64,000 nt of DNA from Microvirga ossetica (GTDB lineage: Bacteria > Pseudomonadota > Alphaproteobacteria > Rhizobiales > Beijerinckiaceae), in the NCBI RefSeq assembly GCF_002741015.1, contig NZ_CP016616.1, positions 1,945,501 through 2,009,500 on the forward strand. Reading direction: 5' to 3'. Each line of letters opens with the position of its first letter. Positions within the stretch are counted from its first letter, which is position 1. The notes beneath the pieces are model-generated. The model was not told the origin of the DNA. It saw only the letters and a list, made by a program, of their open reading frames with translations, and ran no database searches. The position numbers were made by a program, and so were the translations under genes. Shown piece after piece: positions 53,934 to 61,515 of the stretch.

Positions 53934-54027
53934 CACGTCATGGCCGGCCTCGTGCCGGCCATCCCGATGCGGAAAAGCGCGGCACCTCTCAATTCGGTAT
54001 CACCGGCACGAGGCCGGTGATGACGTG
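53934..54027. repeat. Palindromic repeat (family C)
   Basis: CACGTCATGGCCGGC at the left and GAGGCCGGTGATGACGTG at the right enclose CCGGCCAT and ATCACCGG arms with a GGAAAAGCGCGGC centre. A 17-base unit (CATAACACCCACTCACG) is duplicated in tandem just before it (53904-53937). Confidence 0.8.
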
Positions 54028-54062
54028 AGAGGGGGACAAGAGAGTGGCGCAGGCAACGATAT

Positions 54063-54106
54063 GTTCTCACTTTGTTCTTGACGAGGTGCATAAGCTCTGC
54101 TATATC
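54063..54106 (+). promoter_or_regulatory. LexA site overlapping a consensus promoter, no clear gene downstream
   Basis: GTTC (54063-54066), seven bases, GTTC (54074-54077) is the direct-repeat LexA box of alphaproteobacteria. Directly adjoining it, TTGACG (54078-54083) and TATATC (54101-54106) form a promoter with an ideal 17-base spacer reading to the right. LexA bound here would block the -35 region. In related bacteria such sites sit before imuA-imuB-dnaE2, recA or lexA, none of which follows here. Confidence 0.65.
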
Positions 54107-54450
54107 GTGAGGGTCTCTTCTTCGAGGGGCGCGCTCGCGAGGCGTCGCAGTGTGGGAGCAGACCCGGTCTCGCTGGTTCGCCTCGCAAGCGGGCCAGGCG
54201 AGTGGCCCAGGCTGTGCGCCGCTGACTAGGGATTGGGTCGAGGCCGCCGCTGACCTTGCGGTCGCCGCCTCGGGCAGTCACTGAGCCGGCACCGCCTGTC
54301 CGCCTAAAGAAGCCGTGCGCGAAGAGACGGTTCGGCTCTTCCATCATCACCATGCATCATCGAGCCGGGCCGCCCTTCGCGCCACCCTCGATACCTGAAA
54401 GGCTCGGAGCCCAACGGCTCCGGGCCTACAGGGGCTGGCTGTTTGACAGG
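54107..54450 (+). other. Transcribed-looking region behind the LexA promoter
   Basis: No recognised gene. Two short frames exist: one ending at 54229, and one of 43 codons starting with GTG in the sequence CAGTGTGGGAGC near 54149 and ending at a TGA near 54284. Neither has a clear ribosome binding site or known motif. Several strong inverted repeats are present: GGGCCA/TGGCCC, GAGGC-CCGC/GCGG-GCCTC, and an 11-bp hairpin GGCTCGGAGCC/GGCTCCGGGCC near 54403-54428 without a T run. It may encode a small SOS RNA or peptide, or be the remnant of a lost SOS gene. Confidence 0.4.
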
Positions 54451-54462
54451 CAAACCAACAGC

Positions 54463-54696
54463 GTCATCCCGGACGAGCGGAGTGAGATCCGGGATCGCTT
54501 TCAGGATAAAGCACTGTCATCCCGGCGAAGGCCGGGATCCATAACCGCGACGGTGCTCCCGTCTGATTTGACGGTGTTTATGGATTTCCACGCCTGCGGC
54601 GCGGCCCTTCGGGTCCGCCTCCGCGGGAATGACAGGAGAGGTTCACGCGGCACGCTCGCCCTCGATCCCGGATCGGCTACGCCGTCCGGGATGCCG
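54463..54696. repeat. Compound palindromic repeat (family B)
   Basis: Outer arms GTCATCCCGGACG and CGTCCGGGATG enclose GAGATCCGGGATCG/CGATCCCGGATC and an inner unit beginning CTGTCATCCCGGCG and ending CCGCGGGAATGACAG. It has the same architecture as 26574-26793. From here to 54874 nothing else is recognised. Confidence 0.85.
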
Positions 54697-54874
54697 CTAT
54701 GAGGCCTCGGAACCGCAAACGACAATGGCGCTGGTTCAACTCTCCTTGTGGGGAAGAGATCAGGAAGGGACGGGAAGCCGCGCTTTATGATGATCGGGGA
54801 ACTTGCCAAGCAGGATCGAACCGCGCAGAAGCTGACGCGGTGACTGGGCGGCCAGAGCAAAAGGGTAGGTGCCG

Positions 54875-55876
54875 ATGACGCTGAAGGTTTTGATCGCGGG
54901 AGCGCTGGCAGCCTGCCTGGGCACAAGCGCCCTGGCGCAGCCGCTCACGGACGTGACCTTCGGCACCAACTGGATCGCGCAGGGCGAGCACGGCGGTTAT
55001 TACCAGGCCCTCGCCGACGGCACCTACGAGACATACGGCCTCAAGGTCACCATCGTGCCGGGCGGCCCGCGCGCCAGCAACCGCATGCTCATGACCGTCG
55101 GCAAGCTCGATTTCTACATGGGCGGCAGCATGATCCAGGCCTTCTCGGCGGTGGAGAAGGACATTCCCACAATCGTGGTCGCGGCCCATTTCCAGAAGGA
55201 GCCGCAGGTGCTCCTCAGCCATCCCGGCCAGGGCCTCGACACCTTCGCGGACCTGAAGAAGTCGAACGATATCCTCCTCGCCAAGGACGGCGTCGCCACG
55301 TTCTTCCAGTGGATGAAGGCAGAATACGGCTTCAAGGACGAGCAGGTGAAGCCTTACGGCTACAACCCGGCCCCCTTCATCGCCAACAAGGTCGCCGTGC
55401 AGCAGGGCTATGTCACGTCCGATCCTCTGACCATCGAGAAGGCGGCGGGCTTCAAGCCCAACGTGTTCCTGCTCGCCGAGCACGGCTTCAGCACCTATTC
55501 CACCACCGTGGAGACCCGCCGCGAGGTCGTTGAGAAGAACCCCGATCTGGTGCAGCGCTTCGTCGATGCCTCGACCATCGGCTGGCACAACTATCTCTAC
55601 GGCGACAACACGAAAGCGAAAGAGCTCATCAAGCGCGACAACCCGGAGATGACGGACGAGCTTCTCGCCTATTCCGCCGCCAAGATGAAGGAATACGGCA
55701 TCGTCGATTCCGGCGACACCTTGAGCCTCGGCATCGGCGCCATGACGGATGCGCGCATGAAGGACTTCTTCGACAAGATGGTGAAGGCCGGCCTCTTCGA
55801 GGCGGATCTCGATTACAGGAAAGCCTATACGCTCCGGTTCGTGAACAAGGGCGTCGGGCTCGACCTGAAGAAGTAG
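54875..55876 (+). CDS. ABC transporter substrate-binding protein, NMT1/THI5-like
   Basis: A 333-residue periplasmic protein. A signal peptide (VLIAGALAACLGTSALAQ) leads into the NMT1/THI5-like fold: VTFGTNWIAQGEHGGYYQALADGTYETYGLKVTI near residues 27-60, then GGPRASNRMLM, YGYNPAPFIANKVAVQQGYVTSDPLTIEK and a C-terminal GIGAMTDARMKDFFDKM. Such proteins bind pyrimidines of thiamin synthesis, riboflavin, nitrate/sulfonates or aromatic acids; no thiamin riboswitch is visible upstream, so the ligand is open. The ATG at 54875 has AGG six bases before it. It is the first gene of a three-gene importer operon. Confidence 0.88.
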   Translation: MTLKVLIAGALAACLGTSALAQPLTDVTFGTNWIAQGEHGGYYQALADGTYETYGLKVTIVPGGPRASNRMLMTVGKLDFYMGGSMIQAFSAVEKDIPTIVVAAHFQKEPQVLLSHPGQGLDTFADLKKSNDILLAKDGVATFFQWMKAEYGFKDEQVKPYGYNPAPFIANKVAVQQGYVTSDPLTIEKAAGFKPNVFLLAEHGFSTYSTTVETRREVVEKNPDLVQRFVDASTIGWHNYLYGDNTKAKELIKRDNPEMTDELLAYSAAKMKEYGIVDSGDTLSLGIGAMTDARMKDFFDKMVKAGLFEADLDYRKAYTLRFVNKGVGLDLKK

Positions 55877-55914
55877 AGGAGAGCGGCACCGGCCCGCCCG
55901 GCACCGCGCATGTC

Positions 55915-56691
55915 ATGACCGAGCCCGCATCCACGCTCGTTTCCCTGCAAGGCATCGCCAAGGTGTTTGCCAACGGCGTGGCGGCGCTGGCGGACCTCGA
56001 CCTCGACATCCGCGCCGGCGAGTTCCTGTCTCTCCTCGGCCCCTCCGGCTGCGGAAAATCGACGGTTTTGCGCCTCGTCGCGGGACTGACCGAACCAACT
56101 CGCGGGCGCGTCGTCTGGCCGGGATCGGGCGCTGCGGATCATCGCGGCGAGATCGGTTTCGTGTTCCAGGATCCGACGCTGATGCCCTGGGCCAATGTGG
56201 CGGACAATGTATGGCTGCCGCTGCGGCTTCGCGGCGTGTCCCGGCACGACGCGCGGGAGAGTATCGCGGAGAGCCTCGCGCTCGTCGGCTTGAGCGATTT
56301 TGCGAAAGCCTATCCGCGCGAACTCTCCGGCGGCATGAGGATGCGGGTGTCGATCGCGCGGGCTCTTTCCGTCAGGCCGCGCCTGCTGCTCATGGACGAG
56401 CCCTTCGCCGCCCTCGACGAGATCGCGCGCTTCCGCCTCAACGACGATCTGCTGCGGCTGCAGAACGAGCTGCACTGCACGATCGTGTTCGTGACCCATT
56501 CGGTCTACGAGAGCGCCTATCTCTCGAGCCGCATCGCGATCATGTCGCCGCGCCCCGGCCGCATCGTCGCGGAGGTCGCAGGCGAGGCGCCGGGTCTGCG
56601 GACGAGGGATTTTCGCACCGGCCCGCGCTATGCCGCCCTGTGCGGAGAGATCTCAAAGATCCTGCTGGAACAGACCGAGGAGCGAGGATGA
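55915..56691 (+). CDS. ABC transporter ATPase (nitrate/sulfonate/thiamin-precursor type)
   Basis: A 258-residue ATPase of the TauB/SsuB group. Walker A is GPSGCGKST near residue 43, Q-loop GFVFQDPTLMPWANV, signature LSGGMRMRVSIARAL, Walker B LLLMDEPF and switch His FVTHSVYE. It drives the importer formed with the preceding binding protein and the following permease. It starts 38 bases after the binding-protein gene and its stop overlaps the permease start as ATGA, so translation is coupled. Confidence 0.93.
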   Translation: MTEPASTLVSLQGIAKVFANGVAALADLDLDIRAGEFLSLLGPSGCGKSTVLRLVAGLTEPTRGRVVWPGSGAADHRGEIGFVFQDPTLMPWANVADNVWLPLRLRGVSRHDARESIAESLALVGLSDFAKAYPRELSGGMRMRVSIARALSVRPRLLLMDEPFAALDEIARFRLNDDLLRLQNELHCTIVFVTHSVYESAYLSSRIAIMSPRPGRIVAEVAGEAPGLRTRDFRTGPRYAALCGEISKILLEQTEERG

Positions 56692-57533
56692 AAGATCCGC
56701 TCTTCGGGACAGCGAGGGAAAGCCGCAATCCTCTCCGGCTTCTGCTGCCGTTGGCCGTCTTCGTAGCGGTGCTTGTCGCCTGGGAGGCCGTCGTGCGCCT
56801 GCGCGGCATTCCGCCCTACATCCTGCCGGCTCCGAGCCTGATCGGCGCGACCATGATCGCCGACTGGCCGCTGCTCTCGGCCTCGCTGCTCACCACCCTC
56901 GAGACCACGCTTGCAGGCCTGCTTCTCGCGGTCATCGGCGGCGTCGGGCTTGCCGTCCTGCTGAGCCTGTCGAAGGCGGTGGAATATTCGCTCTATCCCA
57001 TCGCCGTCGTGCTGCAGGTGACGCCGGTCATCGCCATCGCGCCCCTGCTTCTGATCTACATGCCCCAGGACGTGGCGGTGCTGACCTGCGCCTGGCTGGT
57101 GGCATTCTTTCCGGTGCTGTCCAACACGATGCTCGGCCTGCAATCGGTCGACCGGAACCTCATGGAGCTGTTCCGGCTCTACGGGGCGCCCGTGTCGCAG
57201 AGCGCATCCGCGCGCCTCAGGGCCCGGCTGAAGGCCCTGTGGTACCTGCGCCGCCCGGCGGCGCTTCCCGCCTTCCTGGCCGGCCTCCGGATCGCCGGCG
57301 GGCTCTCCCTCATCGGCGCGGTCGTCGCAGAAATGGCCGCCGGATCCGCAGGGGCGGGGTCGGGACTGGCCTATCGCATCATCGAAAGTCAGTACCGGCT
57401 CAACATTCCACGCCTGTTCGCGGCCCTGGTCCTCCTCGCCGCGACCGGGATTGGGCTTTATCTCCTGCTGGCCGCTCTCAACCATGTCCTCCTGCGCCGC
57501 TGGCACGAAAGCGCGCTGGATGTGGAATCATAG
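56688..57533 (+). CDS. ABC transporter permease with an enlarged EAA loop
   Basis: A 281-residue membrane protein with about six helices, family of SsuC/TauC-like permeases: PPYILPAPSLIG near residue 41, LETTLAGLLLAVIGGVGLAVLL, and the coupling region ELFRLYGAP...LWYLRRPAALPAFLAGLRIAGGLSLIGAVVAE. In related proteins about five residues separate LYGA from LWxLRxPxALP; here [16 protein letters not shown] (16 residues) stands there, so the ATPase-contact loop appears about ten residues longer. The start overlaps the ATPase stop. The frame also continues upstream inside the ATPase gene, which is a shadow. Confidence 0.9.
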   Translation: MKDPLFGTARESRNPLRLLLPLAVFVAVLVAWEAVVRLRGIPPYILPAPSLIGATMIADWPLLSASLLTTLETTLAGLLLAVIGGVGLAVLLSLSKAVEYSLYPIAVVLQVTPVIAIAPLLLIYMPQDVAVLTCAWLVAFFPVLSNTMLGLQSVDRNLMELFRLYGAPVSQSASARLRARLKALWYLRRPAALPAFLAGLRIAGGLSLIGAVVAEMAAGSAGAGSGLAYRIIESQYRLNIPRLFAALVLLAATGIGLYLLLAALNHVLLRRWHESALDVES

Positions 57534-57634
57534 GCTGAACTTATTTAGCCTGTTAATAGTATGCCGGCTTGTCATCGTACCGTCACGAGTTCCGGCCATG
57601 GTACGCTTGCAAACGATGCGAGGGGCGACGGACG

Positions 57635-58168
57635 ATGGACAACGATAGCAAGCATCCGGGCATCAAAAGCGTCGGATGGGCTCTGGTTCAGACCTCGCGC
57701 CTGCATCGCAGCCGCACCGGGGACAAGCTGTCCGAGCTCGGCCTCTTCGCCGGCCAGGAACAGGTTCTCCAGGCGCTGGGCAGTTCCGGCCCCATGACCA
57801 TGGGCGAGCTGGCCACGATCCTGCGCGTACGCCCGCCGACAGCCTCGAAGACGGTCTCGCGCCTGTCCGCCCTCAAGCTGGTGGAGCGCCACACCGAGCC
57901 CGGCGACGCCCGGGTCGTACGCGTGAAGCTCACCAAGGAAGGCAAGCGCAAGGCCGCCGCCATCGATGCCCTCTGGGACGAGGTCGAGGCCGAGTTGCTC
58001 CAGGGCTTCGACAACAAGGATCGCAAGCGGCTGCGCAAGCTCCTGCGCCGGGCCGCCAAGAACCTCGCCGGCATCACCGGAGCCGACCAGTCCGGATTCG
58101 AGGCCGACGACGAGACGGACGGGCTCGAAGCGAGCGAACCGGAGCTGACCGCGGCGGCAGCGATCTGA
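57635..58168 (+). CDS. MarR-family transcriptional regulator
   Basis: A 177-residue DNA-binding protein. The winged helix-turn-helix spans about residues 35-105: GQEQVLQALGSSGPMTMGELATILRVRPPTASKTVSRLSALKLVERH, then the wing GDARVVRVKLTKEGKRKA. A basic stretch (RKRLRKLLRRAAKN) and an acidic tail of about 30 residues follow, the tail being unusual in length. It is encoded 101 bases after the importer operon on the same strand, so it could control that operon, though the ligand is unknown. ATG 57635 was chosen because GAGGGGCGACGGACG precedes it. Confidence 0.88.
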   Translation: MDNDSKHPGIKSVGWALVQTSRLHRSRTGDKLSELGLFAGQEQVLQALGSSGPMTMGELATILRVRPPTASKTVSRLSALKLVERHTEPGDARVVRVKLTKEGKRKAAAIDALWDEVEAELLQGFDNKDRKRLRKLLRRAAKNLAGITGADQSGFEADDETDGLEASEPELTAAAAI

Positions 58169-58248
58169 CCCAACCCCTGTGTGCCGCGCACGAGGGCCGT
58201 GCACGGCGCACATTCGTCTCGCGGCGGGGAAGCGGCTAGCATCCCCGC

Positions 58249-59172
58249 ATGGCCGATACCGTCACCTCGCCCCTGCCCAAGACTGCCGCGCCGCGCCAGA
58301 GCACCATGATCGGCATCGCCCTCATGTGCGCGGCTTTGTTCTGTTTTTCCTGTCTCGACGCCACGGCCAAATGGGTCAACCGGTCCGTCGACCCCATGGT
58401 CACCGTGTGGGCCCGCTACATGGCGGCGGCCCTGCTCACCTTCATGGTCATCAATCCGCGGACGAAGCCGGGAGTGCTGAAGACCCGGAGGCTGCCCCTG
58501 CAGCTCCTGCGTTCCCTCCTCCTCTTCGCTTCCACGATTTGCAATTTCTTCGCCCTGAAATATCTCCAGCTGGTCGAAACCCAATCGATCATCTTCGCGA
58601 CGCCGCTGCTGGTGGCGCTCTTTGCCGGTCCGCTTCTCGGAGAGCATATCGGCTGGCGGCGCATGGCGGCCGTCGCCGTGGGCTTTGCAGGCGTGCTCGT
58701 CATCACGCGACCGGGCTCGGGCACGATGCACCCTGCGGCGCTCCTGTCCGTCGCCAGCACCGTTGCCTATGCGTTCTACAACATCGTGACGCGCATGCTC
58801 GCCTCGAGCGATCCGGTCGCCACCACGACCGTCTATTCGAGCATTGCCGGGATCGCCATCGTGACGCCGGTCCTTCCCTGGCTCTGGACCACGCCGCCCT
58901 CGCCCCTGACCTGGTTCCTGCTGGCGACCACCGGCTTCTACGGCGCCTTCGGGCACTGGCTTCTGATTCACGCCCATGCCCGGGCGCCGGCGGCGATCCT
59001 GTCGCCGTTCATCTACAGCCAGATCATCTGGATGCTGGTGCTGGGCTATGTCCTGTTCGGCGACTGGCCCGACGCTTGGACCTTCGTCGGGGCTGGCATC
59101 GTCATCGCCTCGGGTCTCTATTTACTCTACCGTGAACGCGTGAAGCATCGAAAGCCGGAACGGCCCGCATGA
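58249..59172 (+). CDS. DMT-family transporter (EamA domains)
   Basis: A 307-residue membrane protein with about ten helices in two EamA repeats. Family features include LFCFSCLDATAKWVNRSVDPMVTVWARYM in the first helix pair, NFFALKYLQLVETQSIIFATPLLVALFAGPLLGE near residues 100-133 and the second-repeat end APAAILSPFIYSQIIWMLVLGYVLFGDWPD. Such proteins export small metabolites (amino acids, nucleosides or drugs); the substrate is not predictable. The start at 58249 is the first ATG. The next gene begins four bases before its stop. Confidence 0.9.
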   Translation: MADTVTSPLPKTAAPRQSTMIGIALMCAALFCFSCLDATAKWVNRSVDPMVTVWARYMAAALLTFMVINPRTKPGVLKTRRLPLQLLRSLLLFASTICNFFALKYLQLVETQSIIFATPLLVALFAGPLLGEHIGWRRMAAVAVGFAGVLVITRPGSGTMHPAALLSVASTVAYAFYNIVTRMLASSDPVATTTVYSSIAGIAIVTPVLPWLWTTPPSPLTWFLLATTGFYGAFGHWLLIHAHARAPAAILSPFIYSQIIWMLVLGYVLFGDWPDAWTFVGAGIVIASGLYLLYRERVKHRKPERPA

Positions 59173-59471
59173 CCGAAACCCCCATCGACACCCTGCCCGG
59201 GATCGGACCCGTGACGCAGAGCAGGCTGGAGGATGCGGGGATCCGCACGGTCGGCGATCTCCGCTCCATGGGATCTGTCGAGGCCTACCGACGGCTGAAA
59301 TTCATGCTGCCGCGGCAGGTCAGCCTCAATGCGCTCTATGCTCTTGAAGCTGCTTTGCGCGGCTGCCATTGGCTAGACCTGCCCGAGGATGTGAAGACCG
59401 CGCTCCGGCAGGAGGCCAAGACCATCGACGATGCGTTCCGCCGCGGTGCCGCCGCGCGCTGCGCCATTTAA
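59169..59471 (+). CDS. TfoX/Sxy C-terminal-domain protein
   Basis: A 100-residue protein consisting only of the TfoX/Sxy C-terminal domain: LPGIGPVTQSRLEDAGIRTVGDLRSMGSVEAYRRLK is a helix-hairpin-helix-like unit, followed by VSLNALYALEAALRGCHWLDLPEDVK. The N-terminal domain of full-length competence regulators is absent. Stand-alone copies are common in Proteobacteria, and their role is not established. The start overlaps the transporter stop as ATGA, so the two are translationally coupled. It is followed 24 bases later by the dehydrogenase gene. Confidence 0.85.
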   Translation: MTETPIDTLPGIGPVTQSRLEDAGIRTVGDLRSMGSVEAYRRLKFMLPRQVSLNALYALEAALRGCHWLDLPEDVKTALRQEAKTIDDAFRRGAAARCAI

Positions 59472-59495
59472 TCAGACCATCGAACAGGAAACGCC

Positions 59496-60467
59496 ATGAG
59501 CCGCACCGACATCCTGATGACCGCGCCGATGATGCCTATCGTGATCGAGGCGCTGGACAAGGCCTTCACCCTGCACCGCCTGTGGGAGCAATCCGACCAG
59601 GCAGCCTTTCTGAAGGATGTCGGCCCGCGCATCCGCGGCATCGCCACCAGCACGCTCTACGGCCGTCTCGAAGCCTCGCTCCTCGACCGGCTTCCGAAGG
59701 CCGAGATCATTTCGAGCTTCGGTGTCGGCTACGACAACGTGGATGCGGTCGAAGCAGGCACGCGCGGCATCGTCGTCACCAACACGCCCGGCGTTCTCGA
59801 CGATGAGGTCGCCGATCTCGCCATCGGCCTGCTGCTTGCGACGCTGCGCAAGATCCCGCAGGCCGACCGCTACCTGCGCGAGGGGAAATGGCTGAAAGCG
59901 CCGTTCCCGCTCTCGGCGACCCTGCGCGAGAAGAAGGTCGGCATCGTCGGCCTCGGGCGCATCGGCAAGGCGATTGCGCGGCGTCTCGCGGGCTTCGACG
60001 TGCGCATCGCCTATCACGGCCGCACGCAACAGGACGACGTGGCCTTCACCTATCATCCAACCATCGTCGGCCTCGCCGAGGCCTCGGACATCCTGATCGT
60101 AATCACCCCCGGCGGCGCCTCGACGAAGCATCTCATCAACGCGGAGGCGCTGAAGGCGCTGGGATCCAATGGCGTGCTGATCAATGTCGCCCGCGGCAGC
60201 GTCGTGGACGAGCAGGCCCTGATCGAGGCGCTCAAGTCCGGGACGATCCTGTCGGCCGGTCTCGATGTCTACGACGACGAGCCGCGCGTTCCGCAGGAAT
60301 TGATCGACCTGGAGCACGTGGTGCTCCTGCCCCACATCGCATCGGGCTCGGTCCATACCCGCAATGCGATGGGCAAGCTCGTGGCCGACAATCTCATTTC
60401 CTGGTTCGACGGCAAGGGGCCGCTGACGCCCGTTGCGGAGACGCCTTATACGGGGCGGGCGGGGTAA
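59496..60467 (+). CDS. D-2-hydroxyacid dehydrogenase (glyoxylate/hydroxypyruvate reductase type)
   Basis: A 323-residue NAD(P)H-dependent dehydrogenase. The substrate-domain segment ISSFGVGYDNVDAVEAGTRGI contains the GVGxDN motif. The dinucleotide fold is KVGIVGLGRIGKAIARRLAGF near residues 146-166, and the catalytic residues lie in INVARGSVVDE (Arg), GLDVYDDEP (Glu) and LPHIASGS (His). It probably reduces glyoxylate or hydroxypyruvate, or oxidises the corresponding hydroxy acids. Length is normal. It is the last gene of a probable operon with the DMT transporter and TfoX-domain genes; repeats C and B follow. Confidence 0.92.
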   Translation: MSRTDILMTAPMMPIVIEALDKAFTLHRLWEQSDQAAFLKDVGPRIRGIATSTLYGRLEASLLDRLPKAEIISSFGVGYDNVDAVEAGTRGIVVTNTPGVLDDEVADLAIGLLLATLRKIPQADRYLREGKWLKAPFPLSATLREKKVGIVGLGRIGKAIARRLAGFDVRIAYHGRTQQDDVAFTYHPTIVGLAEASDILIVITPGGASTKHLINAEALKALGSNGVLINVARGSVVDEQALIEALKSGTILSAGLDVYDDEPRVPQELIDLEHVVLLPHIASGSVHTRNAMGKLVADNLISWFDGKGPLTPVAETPYTGRAG

Positions 60468-60481
60468 GCCACGCTTGCAAC

Positions 60482-60576
60482 CACGTCATCATCGGCCTTG
60501 TGCCGGTGATCTCGACTGAGAAAAGCGCGGCGCTTCATTGCATCGGGATGGCCGGCACAAGGCCGGCCATGACGTA
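60482..60576. repeat. Palindromic repeat (family C)
   Basis: CACGTCATCATCGGCCTTGTGCC at the left end mirrors GGCACAAGGCCGGCCATGACGT at the right end, around GAAAAGCGCGGCGC. It is the third copy of this family in the window. Confidence 0.8.
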
Positions 60577-60592
60577 AAATGGGATGCCCAGC

Positions 60593-60733
60593 CGTCATTC
60601 CGGGGCCGCGCAGCGGAGCCCGGAATCTATAACCGCTAACATTGCCGAAAGAGGCGCGACGATGCTCGCCTCTTCCTGAGACGTCATGTCTATGGATTCC
60701 GGGCTCGCACCAGAGGTGCGCCCCGGAATGACA
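60593..60733. repeat. Palindromic repeat (family B, short form)
   Basis: GTCATTCCGGGGC at the left end mirrors GCCCCGGAATGAC at the right end, with AGCCCGGAATCTATA and TATGGATTCCGGGCT as inner arms. It ends 17 bases before the stop of the convergent SDR gene. Confidence 0.8.
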
Positions 60734-60749
60734 GTGGAGTTTCATCGCA

Positions 60750-61493
60750 TCAAAGCGCAAACCCGCCATCGGCGAGATGGATGTGGCCTGTCGTGTAGCT
60801 GGCCTCGTCGGAGGCGAGATACACGGCGAGCGCCGCCACTTCTTCGGCCGTGCCGAGCCGTCCCATCGGCTGGCGGTCGATGAAGGCCTGGCGCACGGTC
60901 TCCAGGCTCTGGCCCGAGCTCTCCGCCAGCGCCGAAATCCGCTCGTCGAGCGATGGCGACTGGATCGTGCCGGGGCAGATGGCATTGGCGCGCACGCCGC
61001 GCTTGATGAAATCGGCCGCGACCGCCTTGGTCAGGCCGATCACCGCCGCTTTCGTCGTGCCGTAGACATAGCGGTTCGGGATTCCGCGCACCGAGGAAGC
61101 GCCGGAGGCGATGTTGACGATGGAGCCTCGGCCCTTCTCCAGCATGCCGGGCAGCACCGCATGAATAGTGCGATGCATGGACCTCACGTTCAGGTCGAAC
61201 GAGAAATCCCAATCCTTGTCGGAGCATTCGAGAATCGTGCCGTGATGCACGAAGCCGGCTGCATTGACGAGAATGTCGAACGGACCGGCCTCGGCGACGA
61301 GTTCGTCGACGCTCGTGCTCGAGAGCACGTCGAGCCTGCGCTTCTCGGCACCCTCGAGCCCTTCGAGCTTCGCGACATCGAGATCCGTCGCCCAGACCTT
61401 TGCGCCTTCGCGCAGAAAGGCTTCCGCGATGGCGCGCCCGATCCCCTGCCCCGCCGCCGTGACGAGGGCTGTCTTTCCGTGAAGCCTGTTCAT
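60750..61493 (-). CDS. SDR-family dehydrogenase (sugar-acid dehydrogenase-like)
   Basis: A 247-residue classical short-chain dehydrogenase. The cofactor site is TALVTAAGQGIGRAIA near residue 8 and DLDVAKL suggests NAD. NAAGF, the catalytic Ser in NIASGASSVRG and YxxxK in YVYGTTKAAV follow, with ICPGTIQSPSL after the active site. The overall pattern resembles 2-keto-3-deoxy-L-fuconate dehydrogenases (the DHRS6-like branch). This suits the dehydratase gene 22 bases upstream, which would supply a 2-keto-3-deoxy sugar acid. The start ATG at 61493 has GGGGG nearby. The substrate assignment is tentative. Confidence 0.85.
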   Translation of the reverse strand: MNRLHGKTALVTAAGQGIGRAIAEAFLREGAKVWATDLDVAKLEGLEGAEKRRLDVLSSTSVDELVAEAGPFDILVNAAGFVHHGTILECSDKDWDFSFDLNVRSMHRTIHAVLPGMLEKGRGSIVNIASGASSVRGIPNRYVYGTTKAAVIGLTKAVAADFIKRGVRANAICPGTIQSPSLDERISALAESSGQSLETVRQAFIDRQPMGRLGTAEEVAALAVYLASDEASYTTGHIHLADGGFAL

Positions 61494-61515
61494 GACAGCC
61501 CCCGTTCCCTTTCGA

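Noticed and set aside
54044..54229. 61-codon plus-strand frame across the LexA promoter
   Set aside because: The frame starts upstream of the promoter -10 box, so its first codons would not be transcribed. It has no ribosome site and no recognised motif.
54107..54450. tmRNA, RNase P RNA or 6S RNA behind the LexA promoter
   Set aside because: None of the conserved sequences of these RNAs (for example a tag-peptide frame with tRNA-like ends, or the RNase P core) was found by eye.
54697..54874. Thiamin pyrophosphate riboswitch before the NMT1/THI5-like operon
   Set aside because: The conserved CTGAGA and related core motifs are absent, so the importer cannot be assigned to thiamin precursors on this ground.
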